Shown: in pieces, positions 26,584-35,521 of the stretch | Numbering within the stretch: position 1 is the stretch's first letter | Layout: every line of letters begins with the position of its first letter | Assembly: GCA_024405255.1 (NCBI GenBank) | Contig: JAKSOY010000005.1 | Coordinates: forward strand, 1-55,810 | Length of the DNA: 55,810 nt | Reading direction: 5' to 3' | Source: Kiritimatiellia bacterium | GTDB taxonomy: Bacteria; Verrucomicrobiota; Kiritimatiellia; RFP12; UBA1067 | Program-made: the position numbers and the translations under genes | The notes under the pieces: model-generated | What the model was told of the DNA's origin: nothing | The model's input: the letters and a program-made list of their open reading frames with translations, nothing else | Databases searched by the model: none

Positions 26584-27852
26584 TCACCGGGACGGGGATG
26601 GGGGAATGTCCGTGACTCCGGAAAGATCAGGACGCTTGAAGGCGTGCGCGGCATCCTGCTCGAAATAGTAGACGTGAGAACGGAGGCCATACGGCAGCCG
26701 AACGTTCTTGAAGGTGATGTTCGCGAAATATCCGCCAGTCTTCGGCGCATAGCCGCAATGGTAGTCATCGTTGAGCTTCATCGACTTCATGATCAGAAAA
26801 GTGGAGTTCGGATCGTCAACCGCCTGCAGCGTAATGTCCTCGAAATGGACGTTCTCAATGCGCCCTTCGTTCGTCGCACGCATCTCAAACATGGCGTTCG
26901 CCCAGTAGGCGGTCGGCTTACGACTACGCGGAGACATGCGCGCGACTGTGATGTCCTTGAAGAGGATGTTGGCCAATTTCAACGGTGAGGGCGAACACTC
27001 GTAGCCGATACGCACGACATTCGCCGCGTCACACCAGCACAGGAGGTTCGTCGCCACGATGTTGTCGCAGTGCCATTTCGGCGCCAGGCAGTCGTCAATG
27101 GAACGGACGAGGCAGTTCCGCGCGACCACGTTCTGGCAGCGGCAGAAATCGATGCCGTCGTCATTGAGCACACGTCCGCCAAGCACCTTGACTCCGTCGG
27201 CAACCGAGTTGGTACACCCCTGGAAATTAAGCGCCCAGGCGTATGAACTCCAAAGAACCACCCCTTCAATGCGCTGATGGTCGCCCCGCAGCTGAACCAT
27301 GTTATTGTTCGGACCCTTGAGCCAAGGCCACGGTTCGCCGCTAATGACGCCGCGCCCGAAAATACGGTTCCGTCCTTGGCCGACGACCGCACCCTCGAGA
27401 ACCGCACCCCGTTCAAGATAAAGCTCTTCGCCCTGCTCCAACGTCAACTTCCCCACGCGATGACGTCCTGCGGCGAAATACCGTAATCCCTTGCGATCCT
27501 TGGCCGGACGCTCCCGCTCGGGCTGATCGGCGAACATCAACAGCGCGCGGTTGCGCCCGAACGGCGTCAGTGCCAGCTTGAACGGCGCCCGTGCCGTGAA
27601 ATTGGTGCCGCCGTTCTTCCAGGCGATTTCCACCTTCGCGTCGCCCTCCACGTCGAATCCCGCGTAGGAATAGGGGTGACAGTATTCCTTCGGCACCGTC
27701 ATCTGCGGCGTCGGCGTCAACCACACCTCAACGGGATTCCCGTTGACTTTAACCGTGTAGTCAGGACTTGTCGGAAACACCGATCCGCCTGAAACAACCT
27801 GCAGTCCCGCCAGTAGCGCAACCGCGAAAACAACGAGCTTATCTCTCATCAT
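26584..27852 (-). CDS. Secreted GH28-like right-handed beta-helix glycosidase
   Basis: A 422-residue protein with a signal peptide (about 1-22) and a parallel beta-helix typical of polygalacturonase-like enzymes. The helix runs from about residue 130 (YFAAGRHRVGKLTLEQGEELYLE) to 410. Catalytic-type acidic motifs appear as VLNDDGIDFCRCQN near 229 and VRSIDDCLAPKW near 250, matching the NDDGID/D-D pattern of GH28 and GH49 families. The substrate, perhaps a pectic or other acidic polysaccharide, is inferred. It is the last gene of the four-gene operon starting at 38347, beginning 18 bases after the GH2 gene. Confidence 0.75.
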   Translation of the reverse strand: MMRDKLVVFAVALLAGLQVVSGGSVFPTSPDYTVKVNGNPVEVWLTPTPQMTVPKEYCHPYSYAGFDVEGDAKVEIAWKNGGTNFTARAPFKLALTPFGRNRALLMFADQPERERPAKDRKGLRYFAAGRHRVGKLTLEQGEELYLERGAVLEGAVVGQGRNRIFGRGVISGEPWPWLKGPNNNMVQLRGDHQRIEGVVLWSSYAWALNFQGCTNSVADGVKVLGGRVLNDDGIDFCRCQNVVARNCLVRSIDDCLAPKWHCDNIVATNLLCWCDAANVVRIGYECSPSPLKLANILFKDITVARMSPRSRKPTAYWANAMFEMRATNEGRIENVHFEDITLQAVDDPNSTFLIMKSMKLNDDYHCGYAPKTGGYFANITFKNVRLPYGLRSHVYYFEQDAAHAFKRPDLSGVTDIPPSPSR

Positions 27853-27870
27853 GGATTGAAACCTGTTCTG

Positions 27871-30294
27871 TCATTTGTACAACGGGGAATCACGGGTCCA
27901 GGCCTGGACGTCCGACCATTTGAACGGCGGCTCACCGTAGAGGAAATGGTTGAACCCGACCTCGCCGTCTGCGGAATAGCGGATCTCAATGAGGCCTTGT
28001 CCCGAGAACGGGATATTCCCCAGCCGCGTCTTCCCGTTGGCCGGCACGGTGTAGTCGCCTTCGAAAAGAACGCGTCCCGTCGCCTTGTCCGTATAGACGG
28101 CATGCCCTTTCACGGGATAGCGGCGATCGTTCACCGCCCACGCCACATGGTCGTCGCCCAGCAGGACCAGCTGATTCCCCTGCACATTCCGAAGGGCGTA
28201 ATACGCCTTCTTCTTTCCGCCGTAGTAATCGACGACGGCATCGGAGATGATCGGCCAGCAGTCGCGCACATTCCACCAGATGAGTCCGTTGAAACGCGTG
28301 AACTTGCGGCTGCGGAACATCTCGCAGAACGTCTTCATCGCCTCGGCCTGCACGAACTGGCTCTGCGCGACGAACGTCTCGACATCGTGCGCGACCCCTC
28401 CGAACATGATCTTCGTCTGGTTCGTCATCAGGTTGTTGCGCGTACCATGCCGCATCACACCCGGCGCAAGCCCCGCGTTGCAGGCCTTCAGCTGCCATTC
28501 GTCATTCCAGTGGAAATCGTGATGGGGGTCTGTCCCCGTGATCTCCTTCCAAGGCGCGACGCACGCCGGCGTCATCATCTTCTTCAAGGATTCGAGATTG
28601 GGGCACCCATGGTAGCCCATCTCGCTCGCGAACCAACAGGGACTGTTCGTGTAGTACGCCACCTTGTAATAGGCCCGTGCCCCCCAGAGGTGATCCTCGC
28701 TCGGCTTCGCCTTCCCTGCGACGACATCGGGCGAAAAGTAGGGCGAACTCGGCAGATACGGCCGTGTAAGGTCGTATTCAAAGAGGACATTCGGAATCGT
28801 CTGGCGCGACGAACGGTCCTGATTCGGATTGCGGTGTATCGTCCAGCCGACGAACCAGCTGAACGCGCCGTCGTTCTCGTTGTTCCCGCTCCAGAGCGCG
28901 AGCGACGGATGGTTCCGGTGGCGCAGAACAATGGACAGCACCTCCTCGCGCGTCGCCCGCGCATAGTCGTCGTCCTGCGGGAAGACGCCGCAGCCCGTCA
29001 TGAAATCCTGCCAGACCATGATGCCGTTCGCATCGCACCAGTCGAAAAACTCGTCCGGCTCGTAGACGCCACCACCCCAGACGCGGACCATATTGCAGTT
29101 GAGGTCCTTCCACATCTCAAGGGTCGGGATGAGATGCGAACGATCCCGTCCGTGGAAGGCGTCGAGCGGCACCCAGTTCGAGCCGCGCACGTAGATGGGT
29201 TCGTCGTTCACCACGAAGAGGAATTGTCCCGGACGCTCCTTCGAATAGACGTCGTCCCGCTTGAGGACGATCGTCCGAACGCCGATCTTGCGCGCGTCGC
29301 GCGCGAGTACCGTTCCGTCCTCCGCCACGATTTCCGCCACGGCGTCATAGAGCGCCGGAGCCTCGCCCACCGCCTTTTCATCCGCCGTCGCCGGCACCGA
29401 ACCGCGCGGCCACCAGAGATCGGCATTCGCGAGGGTGAAGTCGGCGATCGGATGGAAGGTGTAGACGGGGAACTCCGCCACGCGATGCGTCTGGCCTTTG
29501 CGGCTCAGCGTGCACCTCAGCCGCGCGTGATCCAAAACCGAGAACGGCGCTTCAAGCCGGCAGCGGAACTTGTAGTCCGCCCGCCGCGACTTCACATCGA
29601 GATGTTTGAGCATCCAGACGCATTCCTTCAACCGGACCGGCGGCTGAATCTCAAGCGACACGCTTCGCCACAGTCCCTGCGCATAGACGCGCGGGGCGAT
29701 GTCCCAGCCTCCCATGTGCGCCGCCTTGCGGTAGCGTTCGCCGTCCGCACCGGGTTCCGACGCACCGCCCATTTCGCCGACCGTGGCGAATCGCGTGTCG
29801 AGCATTACCGGTCGCAACAGCACCTGAACGACATTCGTCCCCGTGCGGAGTTTCCTCGTCACGTCGAACCGATGCTCGATCAGCATATTGGCGGACTCGC
29901 CGACCTTCTCGCCGTTCAGAAACACATCCGCCAGCGTATCAATGCCGCCGAAGACGAGTTCCGCCTTCTCGCCCGCCTTGACCGCGACCGCCGGGGCGAC
30001 GAATTCCTTCGTATAGAGCCACTGGTACGCTTCGTAAGGACGCAATTTCAGAACGTTCAGTCCCACTTCGAGCGGGGGCAGAATGCCCGCATTCACCAGA
30101 TCGAGTTCGCAATTCCCGGGCACCGTCGCCGACACCGTCTTCGCCCCGACGGCAGGCGCCAACGGCACGGTTCGCACCGCGCCGTCAAGCGGCTGAGGGA
30201 AATAGTCGAGCCGCCACGTCCCATCAAGCGGCACCGTCGTTCCCCAAGCCACACTCGCCGCCAACAGCCCAATCAATCCAATCAATCGTTCCAT
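27871..30294 (-). CDS. Secreted GH2 beta-mannosidase-like enzyme
   Basis: An 807-residue exported glycoside hydrolase of family 2. A signal peptide (MERLIGLIGLLAASVAWG) is followed by a jelly-roll sugar-binding domain (about 20-190; GGIDTLADVFLNGEKVGES), an immunoglobulin-like domain and a TIM barrel with RVWGGGVYEPDEFFDWCDANGI-type strands near 400. The acid/base site is WSGNNEND near 463 (the N-E pair); the nucleophile lies further on near FASEMGYHG. NGLIWWNVRDCWP near 675 is characteristic of beta-mannosidases. I choose the ATG at 30294 because AGGA lies 5 bases upstream; in-frame starts at 30306 and 30321 (GTG) are less well placed. It sits in an operon between the adhesin and the GH28-like gene. 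Confidence 0.88.
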   Translation of the reverse strand: MERLIGLIGLLAASVAWGTTVPLDGTWRLDYFPQPLDGAVRTVPLAPAVGAKTVSATVPGNCELDLVNAGILPPLEVGLNVLKLRPYEAYQWLYTKEFVAPAVAVKAGEKAELVFGGIDTLADVFLNGEKVGESANMLIEHRFDVTRKLRTGTNVVQVLLRPVMLDTRFATVGEMGGASEPGADGERYRKAAHMGGWDIAPRVYAQGLWRSVSLEIQPPVRLKECVWMLKHLDVKSRRADYKFRCRLEAPFSVLDHARLRCTLSRKGQTHRVAEFPVYTFHPIADFTLANADLWWPRGSVPATADEKAVGEAPALYDAVAEIVAEDGTVLARDARKIGVRTIVLKRDDVYSKERPGQFLFVVNDEPIYVRGSNWVPLDAFHGRDRSHLIPTLEMWKDLNCNMVRVWGGGVYEPDEFFDWCDANGIMVWQDFMTGCGVFPQDDDYARATREEVLSIVLRHRNHPSLALWSGNNENDGAFSWFVGWTIHRNPNQDRSSRQTIPNVLFEYDLTRPYLPSSPYFSPDVVAGKAKPSEDHLWGARAYYKVAYYTNSPCWFASEMGYHGCPNLESLKKMMTPACVAPWKEITGTDPHHDFHWNDEWQLKACNAGLAPGVMRHGTRNNLMTNQTKIMFGGVAHDVETFVAQSQFVQAEAMKTFCEMFRSRKFTRFNGLIWWNVRDCWPIISDAVVDYYGGKKKAYYALRNVQGNQLVLLGDDHVAWAVNDRRYPVKGHAVYTDKATGRVLFEGDYTVPANGKTRLGNIPFSGQGLIEIRYSADGEVGFNHFLYGEPPFKWSDVQAWTRDSPLYK

Positions 30295-30348
30295 TGTCGT
30301 CCTCATCGTTTCACCGAACACCCTTCATCCACTCGCCCGTGGACGGCA

Positions 30349-33300
30349 TCATCTGACGTAGATGATCGTGCAGGCCGGGTAGATGTTGAGTTTCATCTGA
30401 TTGCCGACGATCGACGTCTTGTAGATATACTTGCCGGGCAGTTCCACCGAGCACGGGGCGGACAGGAACTTCGTCTTGCTCGCGTCGTCGGTCGCGCCAT
30501 ATTCGAAGCAGACGCGACGGGTCGCATATCCCGCATTCGGCGCGAGCTTCAGATCGCCCGTGAGCGACAATGTACCCGTCAGCGCAATCGCAGCCCCGTA
30601 GGCGCCGCCATTCGACTGCACGACGAGATCGCCTTCACAGGTGGCCGTACCCGTGAGCGTACCGCCTTCGAGAACGATGACGAGACCCGCCGACAATGTC
30701 GCCTGGTCGAGCCGCAGTTCGCCTTCCTTCACCACGAGCGGCCCGTTGAGGGTCACCGCGCCCTTCAGCACCTGCACACCCGCGCCCGCCTTCACGAGCG
30801 CACCCCGGCCCGCCACGGTGCCGTTGAAGGTTTCGGTGGTGCCTTCCGCCACATCGAGCGTCGTCTCGCCCCACACCTCCAGCGTGCCCGCGCCCGCGAC
30901 GCCGCCGATCGTCTCGGGACCGCCCAGCGAAAGCGTCGAATCGTCGAGCGTGGCCACCGCCGCATCGGGCAACACTCCCAGATTCTCGGACAGCTTGGGC
31001 GAAGTATAGGCTACCACGTTGCGGGTCGACGTGGTGTCGTACTCTGGCACGTTGTCCACCTCGCGCCAATTAATGCCGTCTATGCTGACCAACAGCTTCC
31101 AGCCGATCGGATCGCGCGTAGTCGCCGAGTCGTTGGCGGTGTACCACCGGTAGGCGTCGAAGGCAATGCCGTTCGGACAGTAGATCATGATCTCGCCCAA
31201 GCCGTTTTCCCCGGTAAAGAACTTCGTTCCGGTGTTGCCGTCGATGACTTTCGTCGGATTCTCCGTATCGCTCGTATTCTTGGTGCGGTGCAAACTCCAG
31301 CCGAGCCGCGTATTCGCCGGCCAGGCGACCTTGACGCCGTTCGTCAGCACCTCGAACTCGGAGAACTGCATCTGCGTGGCACCTCCGCGGATGTCGGTGA
31401 TCGCGAACTTCAGGTAGCGCGCCCACACGCGCGGATCCAGCGTGGCACCCACAGGCTCGCTTGCGTAGGCCAGACTCTGGCGCGCCGCCGGACATGCACG
31501 GTCGTCCACCTTGTCGAGCAGGGTCCAGTTCTCGCCATCGTCGCTCACTTCAAGCGTCCAGCTCACCGGATCGCGGTTGTAGTCGTCGTTCGCCGTGTAC
31601 CAGCAGTAGCTGTTGAACGCAATCGGTGTCGGTGCCGTGATGGTGAAGGCACCGAGCGCACCGCCCGTGAAGCACTTCGTGTTCGTCGCGCCGTCGAGAA
31701 TCTTGGCTGGCACTTCGGCGCTACTGGTGGTACCGCCGCTCCACGTCGCCGTCGTGCCGGCCGGCCAAGCAACCCGTGCGCCGTCCAGCCACACCTGGAA
31801 CTCGGAAATCTGCATGTTGGTGTTGCCGGTCTCGGTCTTGACGATGGTGAACCGGAAGTACTTCGCGCGGCTGGTGGCCTGCGTGCGCAACTTGGTGCCG
31901 GCTGCGAGGGTTGGCATCGCGGCGACGGACGACTTGGAATCGCGCACGAGCGTGCCGTCGACCGTCAACGCGGCGAACGGTTCGTCGACATGGTGCAGCT
32001 CGAGCGTTGCGCCGGAAGCCACGGTGACCGCCGTGCCGGTGAAGCGCGGCGAGTAGTCGGCAACCGGGAAGTTGCCGTTCATCCAGGCGTTGCGCGTGGT
32101 CGTGCACGCATAGTCGATCAAGCTGCTACACGGATACCACACGGTCGTACCGTTCTCCGTACAACCAACTTCAAGCGACCAAGAGTAGGGGTCGCGTCCC
32201 TCGGCATCGCCGCCGGTTGCCAGATCGTAGTTTTCAAACGCCATCTCCGCCCCGAACGAAATGACCATCGGATTGGCATACACCGTGTCGTAGAGCTTGC
32301 TGCTTGCATTCACCGCGCCGTCAATGATCTTGGCCGCATTCTGGTTGCCATTGTTGCCCAGATTGTAGGTGTTGACCGTGGACGCCGTCGTTCCCGCCGG
32401 CCAGGCGAGGTTCACGCCGCCGCGCTTGAGGATGAACTCGCCGAACTGAACACCGGTGTTGACGTAGCTTCCGCTCGGACGGGACGTCCACGGGATCATC
32501 CGCACCGCCGTGCCCTTCACGCCGGTCGACGGCTGGGAGACGACCGTGCCCGCTTCGACCGTGAACGCCGTGCAATGGACCTTGCCGTAGAGGGTGAGCG
32601 CGCCCGCGCCGCGCTTGACGACCGAGAGGCCGCCCGTGCCGCTCCTGAAATTGCATTTCGTCGAAAGCGCGGCGGCATTGTCGATCGTGAACGTCACCGG
32701 CTCAGCGCCGTTGTTGACGATCGTGCTGAAGGGGGAGGTGGAATTGAGCGTGGTCACGGTGAGGTCGTGTCCGTTCAGATCCAACGTGCCGCCCTTGAGC
32801 GTGAGACTGCCGCTCCACCAGTTCGCCGCATCGGTGGCGATTTTCACCGTCGCGCCGTATTCGACTTCTGTAACCGTGGCGAGGGAAGCCACGCCGTCCT
32901 TCGCGAGCTCGAGCGTGGTCGATTCGCGCGCGGCGACTTCCGCCGTACCCGCAGTGGTACCCACGAGGCGCAGCGTGCCGGTACCGTAGACGGAACCCTT
33001 TCCGGCGAAGCCGTCGCCCAGGACGATCGCGCCGCCGTCGGTCTGGAAGTTGCCGCCGTTCAGCGTCACCGTGTTGGCGGAAAGGTCCAGCGCGGTGTTT
33101 TCCACATTGGCGAGGCGGCCGCCCGTGATCGAAACCGCCGCCGCTCCTGCGGAGGAAAGGCGCAGCGTACCGGCGGTGACCTGCACCTGCGAATCGGCGT
33201 CCACCGTGACATCGCCCGTAATCGCGGCGACGCCCGCGCCTTCCTTCAGGATGACGCCGGTACCACTCACGGTACCCGCAAGAACGATGTCGCTCGCGCC

Positions 33301-35439
33301 GGCCAGCACCAGCGTGCCGCCGTCGAGCACCACGTTGTTGGTGAATGTGCGCACGGGTTTGCCCGCCGCATCGTTGTAGGCGCCGTCAATGAGGTCGAGC
33401 GTGTCGAAGCGCAGGATTTCGCCCGCGCCCACCGTGATCGTGGCCGAACCCGTGGCAGGGTCGGTCACGCGCAGCGAATGGTCCGTGAGGGTAATCGGCT
33501 GGCTCAGTGCGCCGTCATAGCCAAGTACCGGCATCGCGTGTTCGGCGAAGGACGCGTTGGCCGCCGGCGGTACCGTCAACCAGGCGTAGTCGCAATAGGC
33601 GTACGCACCGACGATCGGCGCCTCGACGCGCGCCGGCGCGGCGAGACTCGTGCTGCCGATGTAGAGCCGCTCGCCCTCGGGCAAGTCGACGGTCATCGTC
33701 TGCGGATTTTCGGGATCGGTGGTCACGAGGCCGCCGAAAATGGCCTTGCTGAGGAATTCGTCCTTGGAAACCGTGACCGGCCCGGAAACGACGATCTTGC
33801 CGTCGGTGCGGAAGACGCCGCCATCCGCACGCACGTTGGGACCATTGTCGTCCGAGAACTCGCGCGCCCGGAAGATTTCCTCGTCCGTCGAGAACGCCCC
33901 GTTCCCCGCATCGTACATGAGGCCGGCGGGCAGCAGCGTCGACAAGGCGTTGCCGGGATTCGCAGTGATGCGCACCGTATGCCATCCCTCCGTCATCTGC
34001 ACGTCGCGCACCACGGTGAGCGCGTTGTCCGCCGCCGTGCCGGAAAGAATCTCGACGCCGTCGATCGTGAGCGAGCAGGTGCCCTTCAGCGAACGGGCGA
34101 AGCTGTAGTTCTTCGTCTCGGGGATGTACCATTTGGCGTTGTAGGTCCAATTGCCCGAGTAGAACGTCTGCAGGAAATTCGGATAACCGTATGCCGCGGC
34201 AGCGGACTCGACCCATCCACCCGTGGGACCGGCGAGGACGAGACGCCCACCCTTCGCCTCCAGGCTGGCGTTGGCGTGGAGGTAGTGCGGCGCGAGTGCA
34301 AGCGTGCCCTCCTCCAGCACGAGCTTGCCGTAGGTGTGGCCGCCGGGCATCCACAGGGTTCCGGTGCCGCGCTTGACGAGCGTCGCGTCGGACTCCAGAA
34401 CGCCGTTGAAATGCGAATCGGCATTCGATCCGAGGATGAGCGTACCGCCATGGAGATGTCCACGCGCGCCGCCTTCGACGGCGTTGACGGTCTCGGTATG
34501 GTTCTGAAGATACAGGCGGCTGTGGGACACCATGTTCCGGGCCGTCTTGTTCGGCGAGGTGTAGTTGGCACCGCGGAGATAGGTGGAGTCGGGGCCGAGC
34601 TGCAGGACGCCGAATCCCTCGCCGTGAGGGATCACTTCGTCGGCTTCGGTGCGGAACTTCGCATCAATCGATGCAAAGCCCGGACCCGTCGAACCGATGA
34701 TCGTGTCGCCGCGGTAGTCGTTGCCGGGGTTGGCGATGTAGACGGAGAGGTTCTGTCCGTTCACGCCGAAGCTGCCGGGGCCGGTGATCTTCGACTGCAC
34801 CCGTACGCCACCACTGCCGCTGCAGGAGGCGCCGAGGTAGCCGTTGTTTTCAGTCACGTAGATGCCGCGGTTCGGGCTGAAGGTGAGCCAAGTGTTGCCG
34901 TCGGCGTTCTCCAGCGTACCGCCGTCGAGCACCACCGCGTCGGCAACATAATCCGCCGGCGTCGGACCCAAGCAGGCTTCCGTCTTCGCCCGCGCACGCG
35001 CCTCCGGACCCGAGACCACGAACCGTCCGCCGATGTCGTTCGCATTCATGAGGACGATACGCGCGACACCGGTGAGGGTCAGGTCGCCTGCCGTCTGGAT
35101 CGTCGACGTACCCTGGAACTGCAACGTATTGCCTTCGGCATAGCGCGAATTGTTGCAAATGGTCGCCGGCTCCGTCATCACCCAGGTGCCGGAGTTGAAG
35201 TAGAAGAAGTTGTTCACGACACCGACGATCTTGCCCAGCGTGACCGTCCCGTCGAGGTTGACGGTCGTGGCTGCGGTGTTCGTCACCGTCATCGTGCCGC
35301 CGTCGCCCGCAACGACACCGTCCTTCCAGTTCGCAGTGTCGGTATAGTTGAGCGTACCGCTCGTGACAATCCAAGTACCGTCGGCGGCAAACAGTCCGCC
35401 GGCGAGAACCGAACAAAGAACTCCAATCAACTTTTTCAT
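30349..35439 (-). CDS. Giant secreted beta-helix adhesin with PA14-like and discoidin-like domains
   Basis: A 1696-residue exported protein. A signal peptide (about 1-18) is followed by autotransporter-type beta-helix repeats. A PA14-like domain lies at about 417-496 (FLQTFYSGNWTYNAKWYIPE, GWHTVRIT). More beta-helix follows to about 970, then three discoidin/F5-8C-like repeats (about 976-1125, 1187-1333 and 1333-1486), each with a strand reading AWPAGT or AWPANT followed by KIIDG, KILDG or KVIDG. A short beta-helix remainder ends in PACTIIYVR. No beta-barrel or sortase signal is visible. It probably binds polysaccharide at the surface, next to the operon's hydrolases (inference). AGGGAGGC precedes the ATG. 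Confidence 0.85.
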   Translation of the reverse strand: MKKLIGVLCSVLAGGLFAADGTWIVTSGTLNYTDTANWKDGVVAGDGGTMTVTNTAATTVNLDGTVTLGKIVGVVNNFFYFNSGTWVMTEPATICNNSRYAEGNTLQFQGTSTIQTAGDLTLTGVARIVLMNANDIGGRFVVSGPEARARAKTEACLGPTPADYVADAVVLDGGTLENADGNTWLTFSPNRGIYVTENNGYLGASCSGSGGVRVQSKITGPGSFGVNGQNLSVYIANPGNDYRGDTIIGSTGPGFASIDAKFRTEADEVIPHGEGFGVLQLGPDSTYLRGANYTSPNKTARNMVSHSRLYLQNHTETVNAVEGGARGHLHGGTLILGSNADSHFNGVLESDATLVKRGTGTLWMPGGHTYGKLVLEEGTLALAPHYLHANASLEAKGGRLVLAGPTGGWVESAAAAYGYPNFLQTFYSGNWTYNAKWYIPETKNYSFARSLKGTCSLTIDGVEILSGTAADNALTVVRDVQMTEGWHTVRITANPGNALSTLLPAGLMYDAGNGAFSTDEEIFRAREFSDDNGPNVRADGGVFRTDGKIVVSGPVTVSKDEFLSKAIFGGLVTTDPENPQTMTVDLPEGERLYIGSTSLAAPARVEAPIVGAYAYCDYAWLTVPPAANASFAEHAMPVLGYDGALSQPITLTDHSLRVTDPATGSATITVGAGEILRFDTLDLIDGAYNDAAGKPVRTFTNNVVLDGGTLVLAGASDIVLAGTVSGTGVILKEGAGVAAITGDVTVDADSQVQVTAGTLRLSSAGAAAVSITGGRLANVENTALDLSANTVTLNGGNFQTDGGAIVLGDGFAGKGSVYGTGTLRLVGTTAGTAEVAARESTTLELAKDGVASLATVTEVEYGATVKIATDAANWWSGSLTLKGGTLDLNGHDLTVTTLNSTSPFSTIVNNGAEPVTFTIDNAAALSTKCNFRSGTGGLSVVKRGAGALTLYGKVHCTAFTVEAGTVVSQPSTGVKGTAVRMIPWTSRPSGSYVNTGVQFGEFILKRGGVNLAWPAGTTASTVNTYNLGNNGNQNAAKIIDGAVNASSKLYDTVYANPMVISFGAEMAFENYDLATGGDAEGRDPYSWSLEVGCTENGTTVWYPCSSLIDYACTTTRNAWMNGNFPVADYSPRFTGTAVTVASGATLELHHVDEPFAALTVDGTLVRDSKSSVAAMPTLAAGTKLRTQATSRAKYFRFTIVKTETGNTNMQISEFQVWLDGARVAWPAGTTATWSGGTTSSAEVPAKILDGATNTKCFTGGALGAFTITAPTPIAFNSYCWYTANDDYNRDPVSWTLEVSDDGENWTLLDKVDDRACPAARQSLAYASEPVGATLDPRVWARYLKFAITDIRGGATQMQFSEFEVLTNGVKVAWPANTRLGWSLHRTKNTSDTENPTKVIDGNTGTKFFTGENGLGEIMIYCPNGIAFDAYRWYTANDSATTRDPIGWKLLVSIDGINWREVDNVPEYDTTSTRNVVAYTSPKLSENLGVLPDAAVATLDDSTLSLGGPETIGGVAGAGTLEVWGETTLDVAEGTTETFNGTVAGRGALVKAGAGVQVLKGAVTLNGPLVVKEGELRLDQATLSAGLVIVLEGGTLTGTATCEGDLVVQSNGGAYGAAIALTGTLSLTGDLKLAPNAGYATRRVCFEYGATDDASKTKFLSAPCSVELPGKYIYKTSIVGNQMKLNIYPACTIIYVR

Positions 35440-35468
35440 AATGCCTCCCTTTAAATTCTAACTCTACT

Positions 35469-35477
35469 ATTCTAACA
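35469..35477 (-). promoter_or_regulatory. Possible internal promoter for the adhesin gene
   Basis: The minus strand reads TGTTAGAAT, 29 bases before the adhesin ATG in the 82-base gap after the DUF6259 gene. A second TAGAAT lies at 35455-35460. The -35 (TTTCGC) is weak. It could add to transcription from 38354. Confidence 0.35.
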
Positions 35478-35521
35478 CATTTTTCATCCACGCGAAAGCG
35501 CAATCGTCACATCGCAATGGA

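Noticed and set aside
27856..35454. A 2532-codon open frame on the plus strand
   Set aside because: It runs antisense through the GH2 and adhesin genes, has Arg/His-rich composition and no signal peptide or domain. It is a codon-bias shadow, as are the similar long frames opposite the giant protein, secDF and oadA.
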